The translations under genes and the position numbers were made by a program. The notes beneath the pieces were generated by a model. It saw nothing but the letters and a program-made list of their open reading frames with translations, made no database searches and was not told where the DNA came from. 64,000 bases of DNA from Sesamum alatum (lineage: Eukaryota > Streptophyta > Magnoliopsida > Lamiales > Pedaliaceae). The DNA is taken from NCBI GenBank assembly GCA_034509735.1, contig JACGWO010000004.1, positions 10,583,395-10,647,394 on the forward strand. Reading direction: 5' to 3'. This document shows positions 21,720 through 33,678 of the stretch, piece after piece; within the stretch, counting starts at the first letter, position 1, and each line of letters starts with the position of its first letter.

Positions 21720-22105
21720 TAGAGTACGATATAGGCAGAAATGAGTCATCTACCAGTCATGATAAAGACTGAAACAAATGTAGTCCTAATTTTTGGTATT
21801 TCCTATGATTGTTGATTGAGTATTAGTCAAGTCATGTGATCCGGACGTACATGATTTGATTACGAAGGGTGACAAAAGCCCTTCGATACTTAGGTGTCGT
21901 TAGCAAAGGCAATGATGAGTCCATGGCTCAAAGAGTGTCAATGTCTAGATGGTAGTCCTAGTGCTGAATAAGATGTACGATAGTCATAGCCAGTAATTTG
22001 AGAAATATTGATATTTATCGATATATATGTATTAGATTAGCCAGTAATAGGCATGAGTCTCTAGTCATAGTCAAAATTATAAGGACAAGAAATGAAACAC
22101 TTCTG
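21720..22105. repeat. Scrambled, indel-rich satellite stretch
   Basis: Satellite words appear out of spacing and broken by small insertions, for example GAGTACGATATAGGCAG, GTCATGTGATCCGGACGTAC and ATATCGATATATATG-like runs. Sequence on both sides is regular. It could be a decayed monomer or a badly corrected read patch; the abrupt edges favour the second. Confidence 0.6.
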
Positions 22106-23353
22106 ATTGTGTTGAGTATTAGGCATGTACCGGACGTACGATTGATTACGAAGTGCCCTCGATATGGCAAAGATAAAAGGGAATTAGTGTCTATATTCGT
22201 TTAAAGTAGTTTGTCGTTGGGCAAAGGTACAAAAGCTGAGTCCATGGCTCAAACGAGTGTTCAAGATGTAGTCCTAGTGCATTTTTATGATGAATAAGAT
22301 GGATTCCTAGTCGTATAATTGAATAGTGACTTCAATATTGATTATTAGAGTCGATACGAAAATATTTATAGCCAGTAATGAGTCATCTATCAGTCAATGA
22401 TAAGGACTGAAAACACAAGGTATTTCTTACGATTGTGTTGAGTATTAGGCATGTATCCGGACGTATGATTGATTACGAAGGTTGACCAAGCCATCGATAT
22501 GACAAAGATAAAAGGGAATTAGTGTCTAAATTCGTTTAAAGCAGTTTGTCGTTGGGCAAAGGTACAAAAGCTGAGTCCATGGCTCAAACGACTGTTCAAG
22601 ATGTAGTCCTAGTGCATTTTTATGCTGAATAAGATGGATTCCTAGTCGTATAATCGAAGAGTGGCTTTAATATTGATTATTAGAGTCGATACGAATATAT
22701 TTATAACCAGAACTGAGTCATCTATCAGTCAATTATAAGGACTAAAAACACAGGGTGTTTCCTATGATTGTGTTGAGTATTAGGCATGTATCTGGACGTA
22801 CGATTGATTACGAAGGTTGACCAAGCCCTCGATATGGCAAAGATAAAAGGGAATTAGTGTCTAAATTCGTTTAAAGCATTTGTCGCTGGGCAAAGGTACA
22901 AAAATTGAGTCCATGGCTCAAACGAGTGTTCAAGATGAAGTCCTAGTGCATTTTCATGTTGAATAAGGTGGATTCCTAGTCGTATAATCGAAGAGTGGCT
23001 TTAATATTTATTATTAGAGTCGGTACGAATATATTTATAGCCAATAATGAGTCATCTATCAGTCAATGATAAGGACTTAAAACACAAGGTGTTTTGTACG
23101 ATTGTGTTGAGTATTAGGCATGTATCCGGACGTACGAGTGATTACGAAGGTTGACCAAGCCCTCGATATCGCAAAGATAAAAAGTAATTAGTGTCTAAAT
23201 TCGTTTAAAGGAGTTTGTCGTTGAAGAAAGGTACAAAAGCTGAGTTCATGGCTCAAATGAGTGTTCAAGATGTAGTCCTAGTGCATTTTTATGTCGAGTA
23301 AGATGGATTCCGATTCGTATAATTGAAGAATGGCTTCAATATTGATTATTAGA

Positions 23354-25993
23354 GTCGATACAAATATATTTATAGCCAGTAATGTGTCATCTATCAGTCA
23401 ATTATATGGACTAAAAACACAAGGTGTTTCCTACGATTGTGTTGAGTATTAGGCATGTATCCAGACGTACGATTGATTATGAAGGTTGACCAAGCCCTCG
23501 ATATGGCGAAGATAAAATGGAATTAGTGTCTAAATTCGTTTAAAGCAGTTTGTCATTGGGCAAAGGTACAAAAGCTGAGTCCATGGCTCAAACAAGTGTT
23601 CAAGATGTAGTCCTAGTGCATTTTAATGTTGAATAAGATGGATTCCTAGTCGTATAACCGAAGAGTGGCTTTAATATCGATTATTAGAGTCGATACGAAT
23701 ATATTTATAACTAGAAATGAGTTATCTATCAGTCAATTATAAGGACTGAAAACACAAAGTGTTTCCTACGATTCTGTTGAGTATTAGGCATGTAATTAGA
23801 GGTAGGATTGATTACGAAGGTTGACCAATCCCTCGATATGGCAAAGATAAAAGGGATTCAGTGTCTAAATTTGTTTTAAAGGAGTTTGTCGTTGTACAAA
23901 GGTACAAAGCTGTGTCCATGGCTCAAACCAGTGTTCTAGATGTAGTCCTAGTGCAATTTTATGTTGAATAAGATAGAGTCCTAGTCTTATAATCAAAGAG
24001 TCGCTTTAATATTGATTATTAGAGTCGATACAAATATATTTATAGCCAGTAATGAGTCATCTATCAGTCAACAATGATAAGGACTGAAAACATAAGATAT
24101 TTCCAACGATTGTGTTGAGTATTAGGCATGTATCTGGACGTACGATTGACTATGAAGGTTGACCAATCCCTCGATATATAACAAACATAAAAGGGAATTA
24201 GTGTCTAAATACGTTTAAAGGAGTTTGTCGTTGGGCAAAGGTACAAAAGATGAATGCACGGCTCAAACGAGTGTTCAAGATGAAATCCTAGTGCATTTTT
24301 AATGTGAATAAGATGGAGTCCTAGTCGTATACTCGAAGAGTGGCTTTAATATTGATTACTAAAGTCGATACGAATATATTATAGCCAGTAATTAGTCATC
24401 TATCAGTCAATTATATGGACTAAAAACACAAGGTGTTTCCTACGATTGTGTTGAGTATTAGGCATGTATCCAGACGTACGATTGATTATGAAGGTTGACC
24501 AAGCCCTCGATATGGCGAAGATAAAATGGAATTAGTGTCTAAATTCGTTTAAAGCAGTTTGTCATGGGCAAAGGTACAAAAGCTGAGTCCATGGCTCAAA
24601 CAAGTGTTCAAGATGTAGTCCTAGTGCATTTTAATGTTGAATAAGATGGATTCCTAGTCGTATAACCGAAGAGTGGCTTTAATATCGATTATTAGAGTCG
24701 ATACGAATATATTTATAACTAGAAATGAGTTATCTATCAGTCAATAATAAGGACTGAAAACACAAAGTGTTTCCTACGATTCTGTTGAGTATTAGGCATG
24801 TAATTAGAGGTAGGATTGATTACGAAGGTTGACCAATCCCTCGATATGGCAAAGATAAAAGGGATTCAGTGTCTAAATTTGTTTAAAGGAGTTTGTCGTT
24901 GCACAAAGGTACAAAGCTGTGTCCATGGCTCAAACCAGTGTTCTAGATGTAGTCCTAGTGCAATTTTATGTTGAATAAGATAGAGTCCTAGTCTTATAAT
25001 CAAAGAGTCGCTTTAATATTGATTATTAGAGTCGATACAAATATATTTATAGCCAGTAATGAGTCATCTATCAGTCAACAATGATAAGGACTGAAAACAT
25101 AAGATATTTCCAACGATTGTGTTGAGTATTAGGCATGTATCTGGACGTACGATTGACTATGAAGGTTGACCAATCCCTCGATATAACAAACATAAAAGGG
25201 GAATTAGTGTCTAAATACGTTTAAAGGAGTTTGTCGTTGGGCAAAGGTACAAAAGCTGAATGCACGGCTCAAACGAGTGTTCAAGATGAAATCCTAGTGC
25301 ATTTTAATGTGAATAAGATGGAGTCCTAGTCGTATACTAGAAGAGTGGCTTTAATATTGATTACTAAAGTCGATACGAATATATTTATAGCCAGTAATTA
25401 GTCATCTATCAGTCAATTATATGGACTAAAAACACAAGGTGTTTCCTACGATTGTGTTGAGTATTAGGCATGTATCCAGACGTACGATTGATTATGAAGG
25501 TTGACCAAGCCCTCGATATGGCGAAGATAAAATGGAATTAGTGTCTAAATTCGTTTAAAGCAGTTTGTCATTGGGCAAAGGTACAAAAAGCTGAGTCCAT
25601 GGCTCAAACAAGTGTTCAAGATGTAGTCCTAGTGCATTTTAATGTTGAATAAGATGGATTCCTAGTCGTATAACCGAAGAGTGGCTTTAATATCGATTAT
25701 TAGAGTCGATACGAATATATTTATAACTAGAAATAAGTTATCTATCAGTCAATTATAAGGACTGAAAAACACAAAGTGTTTCCTACGATTCTGTTGAGTA
25801 TTAGGCATGTAATTAGAGGTAGGATTGATTACGAAGGTTGACCAATCCCTCGATATGGCAAAGATAAAAGGTACAAAAGCTGAATGCACGGCTCAAACGA
25901 CTGTTCAAGATGAAATCCTAGTGCATTTTTAATGTGAATAAGATGGAGTCCTAGTCGTATACTCGAAGAGTGGCTTTAATATTGATTATTAGA
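23354..25993. repeat. Three-monomer higher-order repeat (~1.0 kb unit), two full units plus one deleted unit
   Basis: Units start at 23354, 24364 and 25369 (periods 1010 and 1005 bp) and are almost identical by eye. Monomer 1 has ATTATATGGACTAAAAACAC and GCGAAGATAAAATGG. Monomer 2 has TTATAACTAGAAAT, GTAATTAGAGGTAGG and GGGATTCAGTGTC. Monomer 3 has TCAGTCAACAATGATAAGG, GATATTTCCAACG and GCTGAATGCACGG. The third unit has a ~385-bp internal deletion joining monomer 2 to monomer 3 at about 25870. The monomer 2 and 3 types recur in noisier form at 36.5-40.2 kb. Confidence 0.85.
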
Positions 25994-27850
25994 GTCGATA
26001 CGAATATATTTATAGCCAGTAATGAGTCATCTATCAGTCAATAAATAAGGATTGAAAACACAAGGTGTTTTGTACGATTGGTTGAGTATTAGGCATGTAT
26101 CCGGACGTACGATTGATTACGAAGGATGACCAAGCCCTCGATATTGCAAAGATAAAAGGTAATTAGTGTCTAAATTCGTTTAAAGGAGTTTGTCGTTGGG
26201 CAAAGGTACAAAAGCTGAATGCACGGCTCAAACGACTGTTCAAGATGAAAATCCTAGTGCATTTTTAATGTGAATAAGATGGAGTCCTAGTCGTATACTC
26301 GAAGAGTGGCTTTAATATTGATTATTAGAGTCGATACGAATATATTTATAGCCAGTAATGAGTCATCTATCAGTCAATAATAAGGATTTGAAAACACAAG
26401 GTGTTTTGTACGATTGTGTTGAGTATTAGGCATGTACGTACGATTGATTATGAAGGATGACCAAGCCCTCGATATCGCAAAGATAAAACGTAATTAGTGT
26501 CTAAATTGGTTTAAAGGAGTTTGTCGTTGCGCACGGGTACATAGCTGAGTGCATGGCTCAAACGAGTGTCCTAGATGTAGTACTTGTGCAATTTTATGTT
26601 GAATAAGATGGAGTCCTAGTCCTATAATCGAAGAGTTGCTTTAATATTGATTATTAGAGTCGATACGAATATATTTATAGCCAGAAATGAGTCATGTATC
26701 AGTCAATGATAAGGATAGAGAACACAAGGTGTTTCCTACGATTGTATTGAGTATTAGGCATGTATCCGGACGTACGATTAATTACGAAGGTTGACCAAGC
26801 CCTCGATATGGCAAAGGTAAAAGGGAATTAGTGTCTGAATTCGTTTAAAGGAGTTTGTCGTTACGCACATGTACATAGCTCAGTCTATGGCTCAAACGAG
26901 AGTTCTAGATGTAGTACTAATGCAATTTTATGTTGAATAAGATTGAGTCCTAGTTGTATAATCGAAGAATGGCTTTAATATTGATTATTAGAGTCCATAC
27001 GAATATATTTATAGCCTGAAATGAGTTATCTATCAGTCAATGATAAGGACTGAAAAATCAAGATGTTTCCTACGATTGTGTTGAGTATTAAGCATGTATC
27101 CGGACGTACGATTGATTAAGAAGGGTGACAAAGCCCTCGATATGGCAAAGATAAAAGGGAATTAGTGTCTATATTCGTTTAAAGTAGTTTGTCGTTGGGC
27201 AAAGGTACAAAAGCTGAGTCCATGGCTCAAACGAGTGTTCAAGATGTAGTCCTAGTGCATTTTTATGTTGAATAAGATGGATTCCTAGTCGTATAATTGA
27301 AGAGTGACTTCAATATTGATAGTTAGAGTCGATACGAATATATTTATAGCCAGTAATGAGTCATCTATCAGTCAATGATAAGGACTGAAAACACAAGGTA
27401 TTTTCTTCAACTGTGTTGAGTATTAGGCATGTATCCGGATGTATGATTGATTACGAAGGTTGACCAAGCCCTCGATATGGCCAAGATAAAAGGGAATTAG
27501 GTGTCTAAATTCGTTGAAAGGGAGTTTGTCCGTTGCGCAAAGGTACAAAACTGAGTCCATGGCTCAAACGAGTGTTCAAGATGTAGTCCTAGTGCATCTT
27601 TATGTTGAATAAGATGGAGTCCTAGTCGTATACTCGAAGAGTGGCTTTAATATTAATTATTAGAGTCGATATGAATATATTTATAGCCAGTAATGAGTCA
27701 TCTATCAGTCAATGATAAGGACTGAAAAGACAAGGTGTTTCCAATGATTGTGTTGATTATTAGGCATGTATCTGGACGTACGATTGATTACTAAGGTTGA
27801 CCAAGACCTCGATATGACAAAGGTAAAAGGGAATTAGTGTTTAAATTCAT

Positions 27851-28495
27851 TATATCTTGGCTTCTCTCCCTCCCATCTCCCCTGGACCCTCTCGGATTCT
27901 TTGGAGCTCCCATAGCGGTTTACTCTCTAACTCGGACGCTCTAGGCATCTTGCGAACCCCCGGACCGAAGGTGGAGTGGTCTTCCTTATTCCATGGCCTT
28001 TCCCGCATACACCGAAATCTTTTTATTCTGTGTCTCGCTATTAGAGAGCGTCTCTCTACCATGGATAAGCCTTGGTGCCCACTGGATTCTTGGGAGTGCG
28101 TCCTCTGTAATTCTGGAATGGCTGAGAGCCACGCTCACCTCTTCTTCGAATGCACTTTCTCCCGGAGATGCCTTTCCCTTCTTAGACAGCGTACCAAGAT
28201 TCAATGGCATCATTCTTCGTGGATTTTAGGCATCAGATGGGCCTCCATTCAATGGCGTGGTAAACATATCATTAACGCAGCATACCGTGCCACTCTTGCC
28301 TCTCTTGTTTATCATATTTGGTGTGAGCGTAATGCTCGTAGATTCCAAAACTCCGCCCTTTCAGTTAATGCTTTGGTGGATCTTGTTTTTGAGTAGGTTC
28401 GCACACGCATCAACGAAGATGACTTGAAGCCCGCGCTTCAAACTTTTGCCCATTTCCGCCTTTGGCGCATCCCATGGAGCCACCCTGTTGAATAA
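27851..28495 (+). pseudogene. LINE ORF2 C-terminus with zf-RVT zinc-binding segment, copy 1
   Basis: The C-terminal part of a plant L1-type reverse transcriptase, downstream of the catalytic RT domain. The 215-codon frame shows RIHRNLFILCLAIRERLSTM, then a zf-RVT-like block WECVLCNSGMAESHAHLFFE with Cys-x2-Cys and a His pair followed by Cys. After this come the helix-rich HIINAAYRATLASLVYHIW and the terminus LWRIPWSHPVE before TAA. The RT core and endonuclease are absent, so this is a 5'-truncated remnant with no start codon of its own. An in-frame TAG at 28394-28396 replaces the CAG found in copy 2. It is inactive. Confidence 0.85.
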
Positions 28496-28827
28496 TTGCT
28501 GGTTCTTGTAGATTGGTGATTGTCGTTGACTGTTGATTGCTGTTTTTTTGGGTTTGACTTGTTGATTTTCCCCCCTTGTTGTTTTGGGCCGGCTTGTTGC
28601 CGTGATTGGTCTGTTCTTTTGTTTTCTGCCATTGATTCCGCTTTGGAATGGCTTGTTGTTATGTTCCCTCTTTAGCCCCTTGTTGGGGATTGGGCTTGTT
28701 GATGTTGCTTTGTGCCCAGGATCACTGACTGTTGCCTTCCTGGGAACACTCTTCGGACAGGGCGGCTTTGCCTTTGTCATTGTTGTTAACACTCCTTTTA
28801 TTTAGGAAATTTATATTTACCTAAAAA
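27851..28827 (+). mobile_element. 5'-truncated LINE insertion, copy 1 (977 bp)
   Basis: Non-satellite insert bounded by a 9-bp direct repeat TAAATTCAT (27842-27850 and 28828-28836) and ending CCTAAAAA, the short A-rich 3' end expected of target-primed LINE integration. It carries the end of an ORF2-like protein (27851-28495) and a ~330-bp T/G-rich 3' untranslated region. The 5' end is missing, as is common for LINEs. It interrupts a family II monomer between GTGTTTAAATTCAT and TTTAAAGGAG. Confidence 0.9.
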
Positions 28828-30173
28828 TAAATTCATTTAAAGGAGTTTGTCGTTACGCACAGGTACATAGCTGAGTCCATGGCTCAAACGACTGTTCTAG
28901 ATGTAGTACTAGTGCAATTTTAGGTTGAATAAGATGGGGTCCTAGTCGTACAATTGAAGAGTGGCTTTAATATTGATTATTAGAGTCGATACGAATATAT
29001 TAATATCCAGAAATGAGTTATCTATAAGTCAATGATAAGGACTGAAAACACAAGGTGTTTCCTACGATTATGTTGAGTATTAGGCATGTATCCGGACGTA
29101 CAATTGATTAAGAAGGTTGACCAAGCCCACGATATGGCAATGATAAAAGGGAATTAGTTTCTAAATTCGTTTAAAGGAGTTTGTCGTTGCGCAAACGGAC
29201 AAAGCTGAGTCCATAATCAAACGAGTGTTATAGATGTAGTACTAGTGCAATTTTATGTTGAATAAGATGGAGTCCCACTCGTATAATCGAACAGTTGGCT
29301 TTAATATTGATTATTAGAGTCGATATGAATATATTTTAAAACCAGAAATGAGTCATCTATCAGTCAATGATAAGGACTGAAAACACAAGGTGTTTCCTAC
29401 GATTGTATTGAGTATTAGGCATGTATCCGGACATACGATTGATTACGAAGGTTAACCAAGCCCTCGATATGGAGAAGATAAAAGGGAATTAGTGTCTAAA
29501 TTCGTTTAAAGGAGTTTGTCGTTGCGCAAACGTACAAAGTTGAGTCCATGGCTCAAACGAGTGTTGTAGATGTAGTACTAGTGCAATTTTATGTTGAATA
29601 AGATGGAGTCCTAGTCGTACAATCGAAGAGTGGCTTTAATATTGATTATTAGAGTCGATACAAATACATTTATAGCCAGAAATGAGTCATCTATAAGTTA
29701 ATGATAAGGACTGAAAACATAAGGTATTTCCAACGATTGTGTTGAGTATTAGGCAAATATCCGGACGTACGATTGATTACGAAGGTTGACCAAGCCCACA
29801 ATATGGCAATGATAAAAGGGAATTAGTGTCTAAATTCGTTTAAAGGATTTTGTCGTTGCGCAAAAGTACAAAGCTGAGTTCATGGCTCAAACGAGTGTTC
29901 TAGATGTAGTACTAGTGCAGTTTAATGTTGAATAAGATGGAGTCCTAGTCGTACAATCGAAGAGTGGCTTTAATATTGATTATTAGAGTCGATACGAATA
30001 TATTTATAGCCATAAACGAATCATATATCAGTCAATGATAAGAACTGAAAACACAAGGTGTTTCCTACGATTATGTTGAGTATTAGGCAATTATCCGGAT
30101 GTATGATTGATTACGAAGGTTGACCAAGCCCTCGATATGACAAAGATAAAAGGGAATTAGTGTGTAAATTCAT
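28828..30173. repeat. Satellite family II, four monomers between LINE copies 1 and 2
   Basis: A 1346-bp stretch with four distinguishable monomers. Marks in order: CGTTACGCACAGGTACATAG; GCAAACGGACAAAG with GTGTTATAG and ATATTTTAAAACCAG; GGTTAACCAAGCC with GGAGAAGATAAAAG; and CTATAAGTTAATGATAAGG with TTAAAGGATTTTGTCG. Together with a LINE copy it makes a 2323-bp compound unit. The same four monomers in the same order recur at 58558-59859. Confidence 0.93.
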
Positions 30174-30819
30174 TATATCTTGGCATCTCTCCCTCCAATA
30201 TCCCCTGGACCCTCTCGGATTCTTTGGAGCTCCCATAGCGGTTTACTCTCTAACTCGGACGCTCTGGGCATCTTGCAAACCCCCGGACCGAAGGTGGAGT
30301 GGTCTTCCTTATTCCATGGCCCTTCCCGCATACACCGAAATCTTTTTTATTCTGTGTCTCGATATTAGAGAAGGTCTCTCTACCATGGATAAGCCTTGGT
30401 GGCCACCGGATTCTTGGGAGTGCGTCCTCTGTAATTCTGGAATGGCTGAGAGCCACGCTCACCTCTTCTTTGAACGCACTTTCTCCCGGAGATGCCTTTC
30501 CCTTCTTGGACAGCGTACCAAGATTCAATGGCCTCATTCTTCATGGATTTTAGGCATCAGATGGGCCTCCATTCGATGGCGTGGTAAACATATCATTAAC
30601 GCAGCATACCGTGCCACTCTTGCCTCTCTTGTTTATCACATTTGGCGTGAGCGTAATGCTCGTAGATTCCAAAACTCCTCCCTTTCAGTTAATGCTTTGG
30701 TGGATCTTGTTCTTGAGCAGGTACGCACACGCATCAACGAAGATGACTTGAAGCCCGCGCTTCAAACTTTTGCCCTTTTCCGCCTTTGGCGCATCCCATG
30801 GAGCCACCCTGTTGAATAA
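30174..30819 (+). pseudogene. LINE ORF2 C-terminus, copy 2 (frameshifted)
   Basis: Same protein segment as copy 1: WECVLCNSGMAESHAHLFFE, HIINAAYRATLASLVYHIW and the terminus LWRIPWSHPVE. A T run near 30343-30348 has six Ts against five in copy 1. The upstream part (up to SRIHRNLF) and the zf-RVT part therefore fall in different frames. The C-terminal frame is otherwise open to TAA at 30817-30819, with CAG where copy 1 has TAG. Each copy has a different lesion, so they decayed independently after duplication, or sequencing errors contribute. Confidence 0.85.
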
Positions 30820-31150
30820 TTGCTGGTTCTTGTAGATTGCTCATTGTTGTTGACTGTTGATTGCTGTTTTTTTTGGGTTTGACTTGTTGATTTTCCCCCC
30901 TTGTTTTTAGGCCGGCTTGTTAGCGTGATTGGTCTGTTCTTTTAATTTTTCTGCCATTGATTCCGCTTTGGAATGGCTTGTTGTTATGTTCCCTCTTTAG
31001 CCCCTTGTTGGGATTGGCTTGTTGATGTTGCTTTGTTCCCAGGATCGCTGACTGTTAACTTCCTGTGAACACTCTTCGGACAGGGCGGTTTTGCCTTTGT
31101 CATTGTTGTTAACACTCCTTTTATTTATGAAATTTACATTTACCTAAAAA
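30174..31150 (+). mobile_element. LINE insertion, copy 2 (977 bp, same site and target duplication as copy 1)
   Basis: Same length, ends, A-rich tail and TAAATTCAT target duplication (30165-30173 and 31151-31159) as copy 1, in the same monomer position. It is 2323 bp downstream, equal to LINE plus four monomers. This fits duplication of an array segment already carrying the LINE better than two independent insertions. Confidence 0.9.
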
Positions 31151-33678
31151 TAAATTCATTTAAAGAAGTTTGTCGTTACGCACAGGTACATAGCTGAGTC
31201 CATGGCTCAAACGACTGTACTAGATGTAGTACTAGTGCAATTTTATGTTGAATAAGATGGAGTCCTAGACGTACAATTGAAGAGTGGCTTTAATATTGAT
31301 TATTAGAGTCGATACGAATATATTTATATCCAGAAATGAGTTATCTATAAGTCAATGATAAGGACTGAAAAACACAAGGTGTTTCCTACGATTATGTTGA
31401 GTATTTGGCATGTATCCGGACGTACGATTGATTACGAAGGTTGACCAAGCCCACGATATGGCAATGATAAAAGGGAATTAGTGTCTAAATTCGTTTAAAG
31501 GAGTTTGTCGTTACGCAAACGGACAAAGCTGAGTCCATAACTCAAACGAGTGTTATAGATGTAGTACTAGTGCAATTTTATGTTGAATAAGATGGAGTCC
31601 TACTCGTATAATCGAACAGTGGCTTTAATATTGATTATTAGAGTCGATATGAATATATTTTAAAACTAGAAATGTGTCATCTATCAGTCAATGATAAGGA
31701 CTGAAAACACACGGTGTTTCCTACGATTGTGTTGAGTATTAGGCATGTATCCGGACATACGATTGACTACGAAGGTTAACCAAGCCCTCGATATGGAGAA
31801 GATAAAAGGGAATTAGTGTCTAAATTCGTTTAAAGGAGTTTGTCGTTGCGCAATAGTACAAAGTTGAGTTCATGGCTCAAACGAGTGTTCTAGATGAAGT
31901 ACTAGTGCAGTTTAATGTTGAATAAGATGGAGTCCTAGTCGTATAATCGAATAGTGCTTTAATATTGATTATTCGAGTCGATACGAATATATTTATAGCC
32001 ATAAACGAGTCATATAATCAGTTAATGATAAAGAACTGGAAACACAAGGTGTTTCCTACGATTGTGTTGAGTATTAGGCAAATATCCGGATGTACGATTG
32101 ATTACGAAGTTTGACCAAGCCCTCGATATGGCAAAGATAAAAAGGGAATTAGTGTATAAATTCGTTTGAAGAAGTTTGTTGTTGCGTAAAGGTACAAAGT
32201 TGAGTCCATGCCTCAAACGAGTGTTCTAGATGTAGTACTAGTGCAATTTTATGTTAAAAAACATGGAGTCCTAGTCGTATAATCGAAGAGTGGCTTTAAT
32301 ATTGATTATTAGAGTCGATGCGAATATATTTATAGCCAGAAATGAGTCATCTATCAGTCAATAATAAGGACTGAAAACACAAGGCGTTTCCTACAATTGT
32401 GGTGACTATTAGGCATGTATCCGGACGTACGATTGATTACGATAGTTGATCAAGCCCTCGATATGGCAAAGATAAAAGGGAATTAGTGTCTAAATTTGTT
32501 TAAAGGAGTTTGTCGTTGTGCAAAAGTACAAAGTTGAGTCCATGGCTCAAACGAGTGTTCTAAATGTAGTAGTAGTGCAGTTTAATGTTGAATAAGATGG
32601 ATTCCTAGTAGTATAATCGAAGAGTGGCTTTCATTTTTATTATAGAGTCGATACGAATATATTTATAGCCATAAATGAGTCATCTATCAGTCAATGATAA
32701 GGGCTGAAAAACACAAGGTGTTTCCTACGATGTGTTGAGTATTAGGCATGTATCCGGACGTACGATTTATTACGAAGGTTGACCAAAGCCTCAATATGGC
32801 AAAGATTAAAGGGAATTAGTGTCTAAATTCGTTTAGAGGAGTTTGTCGTTGCGCAAAGGTACAAAGCTGAGTCCATGGCTGAAACGAGTGTTCTAGTTGT
32901 AGTACTAGTCCAATTTTATGTTGAACAAGATGGAGTCCTACTCGTATAATCGAAGAGTCGCTTTAATATTGATTATTAGAGTCGATACCAATATATTTAT
33001 AGCCAGAAATGAGTCATCTATCAGTCAATTATATGGAATGAAAACATAAGGTGTTTCCTACTATTGTATTAAGTATTAGGCATGTATCCGGATGTACTAT
33101 TGATTACGAAGGTTGACCAAGCCCGAGACAAAGATAATAGCGAATTATGTCTAAACTCGATTAAAGGAGTTTGTCATTGCGCACAGGTACAAATCTGAGT
33201 CCATGGCTCAAACGAGTGTTCTAGATGTAGTACTAGTGCAATTTTATGTTGAGTAAGATGGAGTCCTAGTCGTATAATCAAAGAGTGGCTTTTAATATTG
33301 ATTATTAGAGTCCATACGAATATAATTTTAGCCAGAAATGAGTCATCTATCAGTCAATTATATGGAATGAAAACACAAGGTGTTTCCTACAATTGTGTTG
33401 AGTATTAGGCATCTATCCAGCGTACGACCGATTACGAAGATTGAGCAAGTCCTCGATAAGGAAAAGAGAAACGGGAATTAGTGTCTACATTCGTTTAAAG
33501 GAGTTTGTCGTTGCGCAAAGGTACAAAGTTGAGTCCATGGCTCAAACGAGTGTTTAGATGTAGTACTAGTGCAATTTTATGTTGAATAAGATAGAGTCCT
33601 AGTCATATAATTGAAAAGTGGCTTTAATATTGATTATTAGAGTCGATATGAATATATTTATAGCCAGAAATGAGTCAT
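31151..33678. repeat. Satellite family II, block between LINE copy 2 and the solo LTR
   Basis: Begins with the same monomer series that follows LINE copy 1 (ACGCACAGGTACATAG; GCAAACGGACAAAG with GTGTTATAG; GGTTAACCAAGCC), then loses about one monomer near 31855 and carries no LINE at the next equivalent position (about 32160). Ordinary family II monomers follow up to GAGTCAT at 33678. No genes. Confidence 0.95.

Larger units (their letters stand above)
18667..27850. repeat. Satellite array, family II, first block
   Basis: Same ~332-bp monomer framework as family I but with diagnostic differences: GAGTCGATACG, TAGCCAG[AT]AATGAG, AAGGTTGACCAAGCC or AAGGGTGACCAAGCC, AGGGAATTAGTGTCTAAATTCG, and GGCTCAAACGAGTG. 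The first monomer (18667-18840) is truncated internally. The same GATTCCAAGTCGTATAATCAAAGAG variant recurs near 19340, 20340 and 21345 (with one base change in the third), about three monomers apart. Small inverted segments occur near 18948 and 19153-19252. A scrambled stretch lies at 21720-22105. The block ends at the first LINE insertion. No genes. Confidence 0.96.

Noticed and set aside
18667..27850. CENP-B box-like motif in the satellite
   Set aside because: Monomers contain TTCG (in AAATTCGTTTAAAG) but I saw no following A-NN-CGGG at the required spacing.
28361..28792. Minus-strand frame of 143 codons across the LINE 3' region
   Set aside because: Antisense to the LINE ORF2 end and its T/G-rich 3' untranslated region; composition explains the openness.
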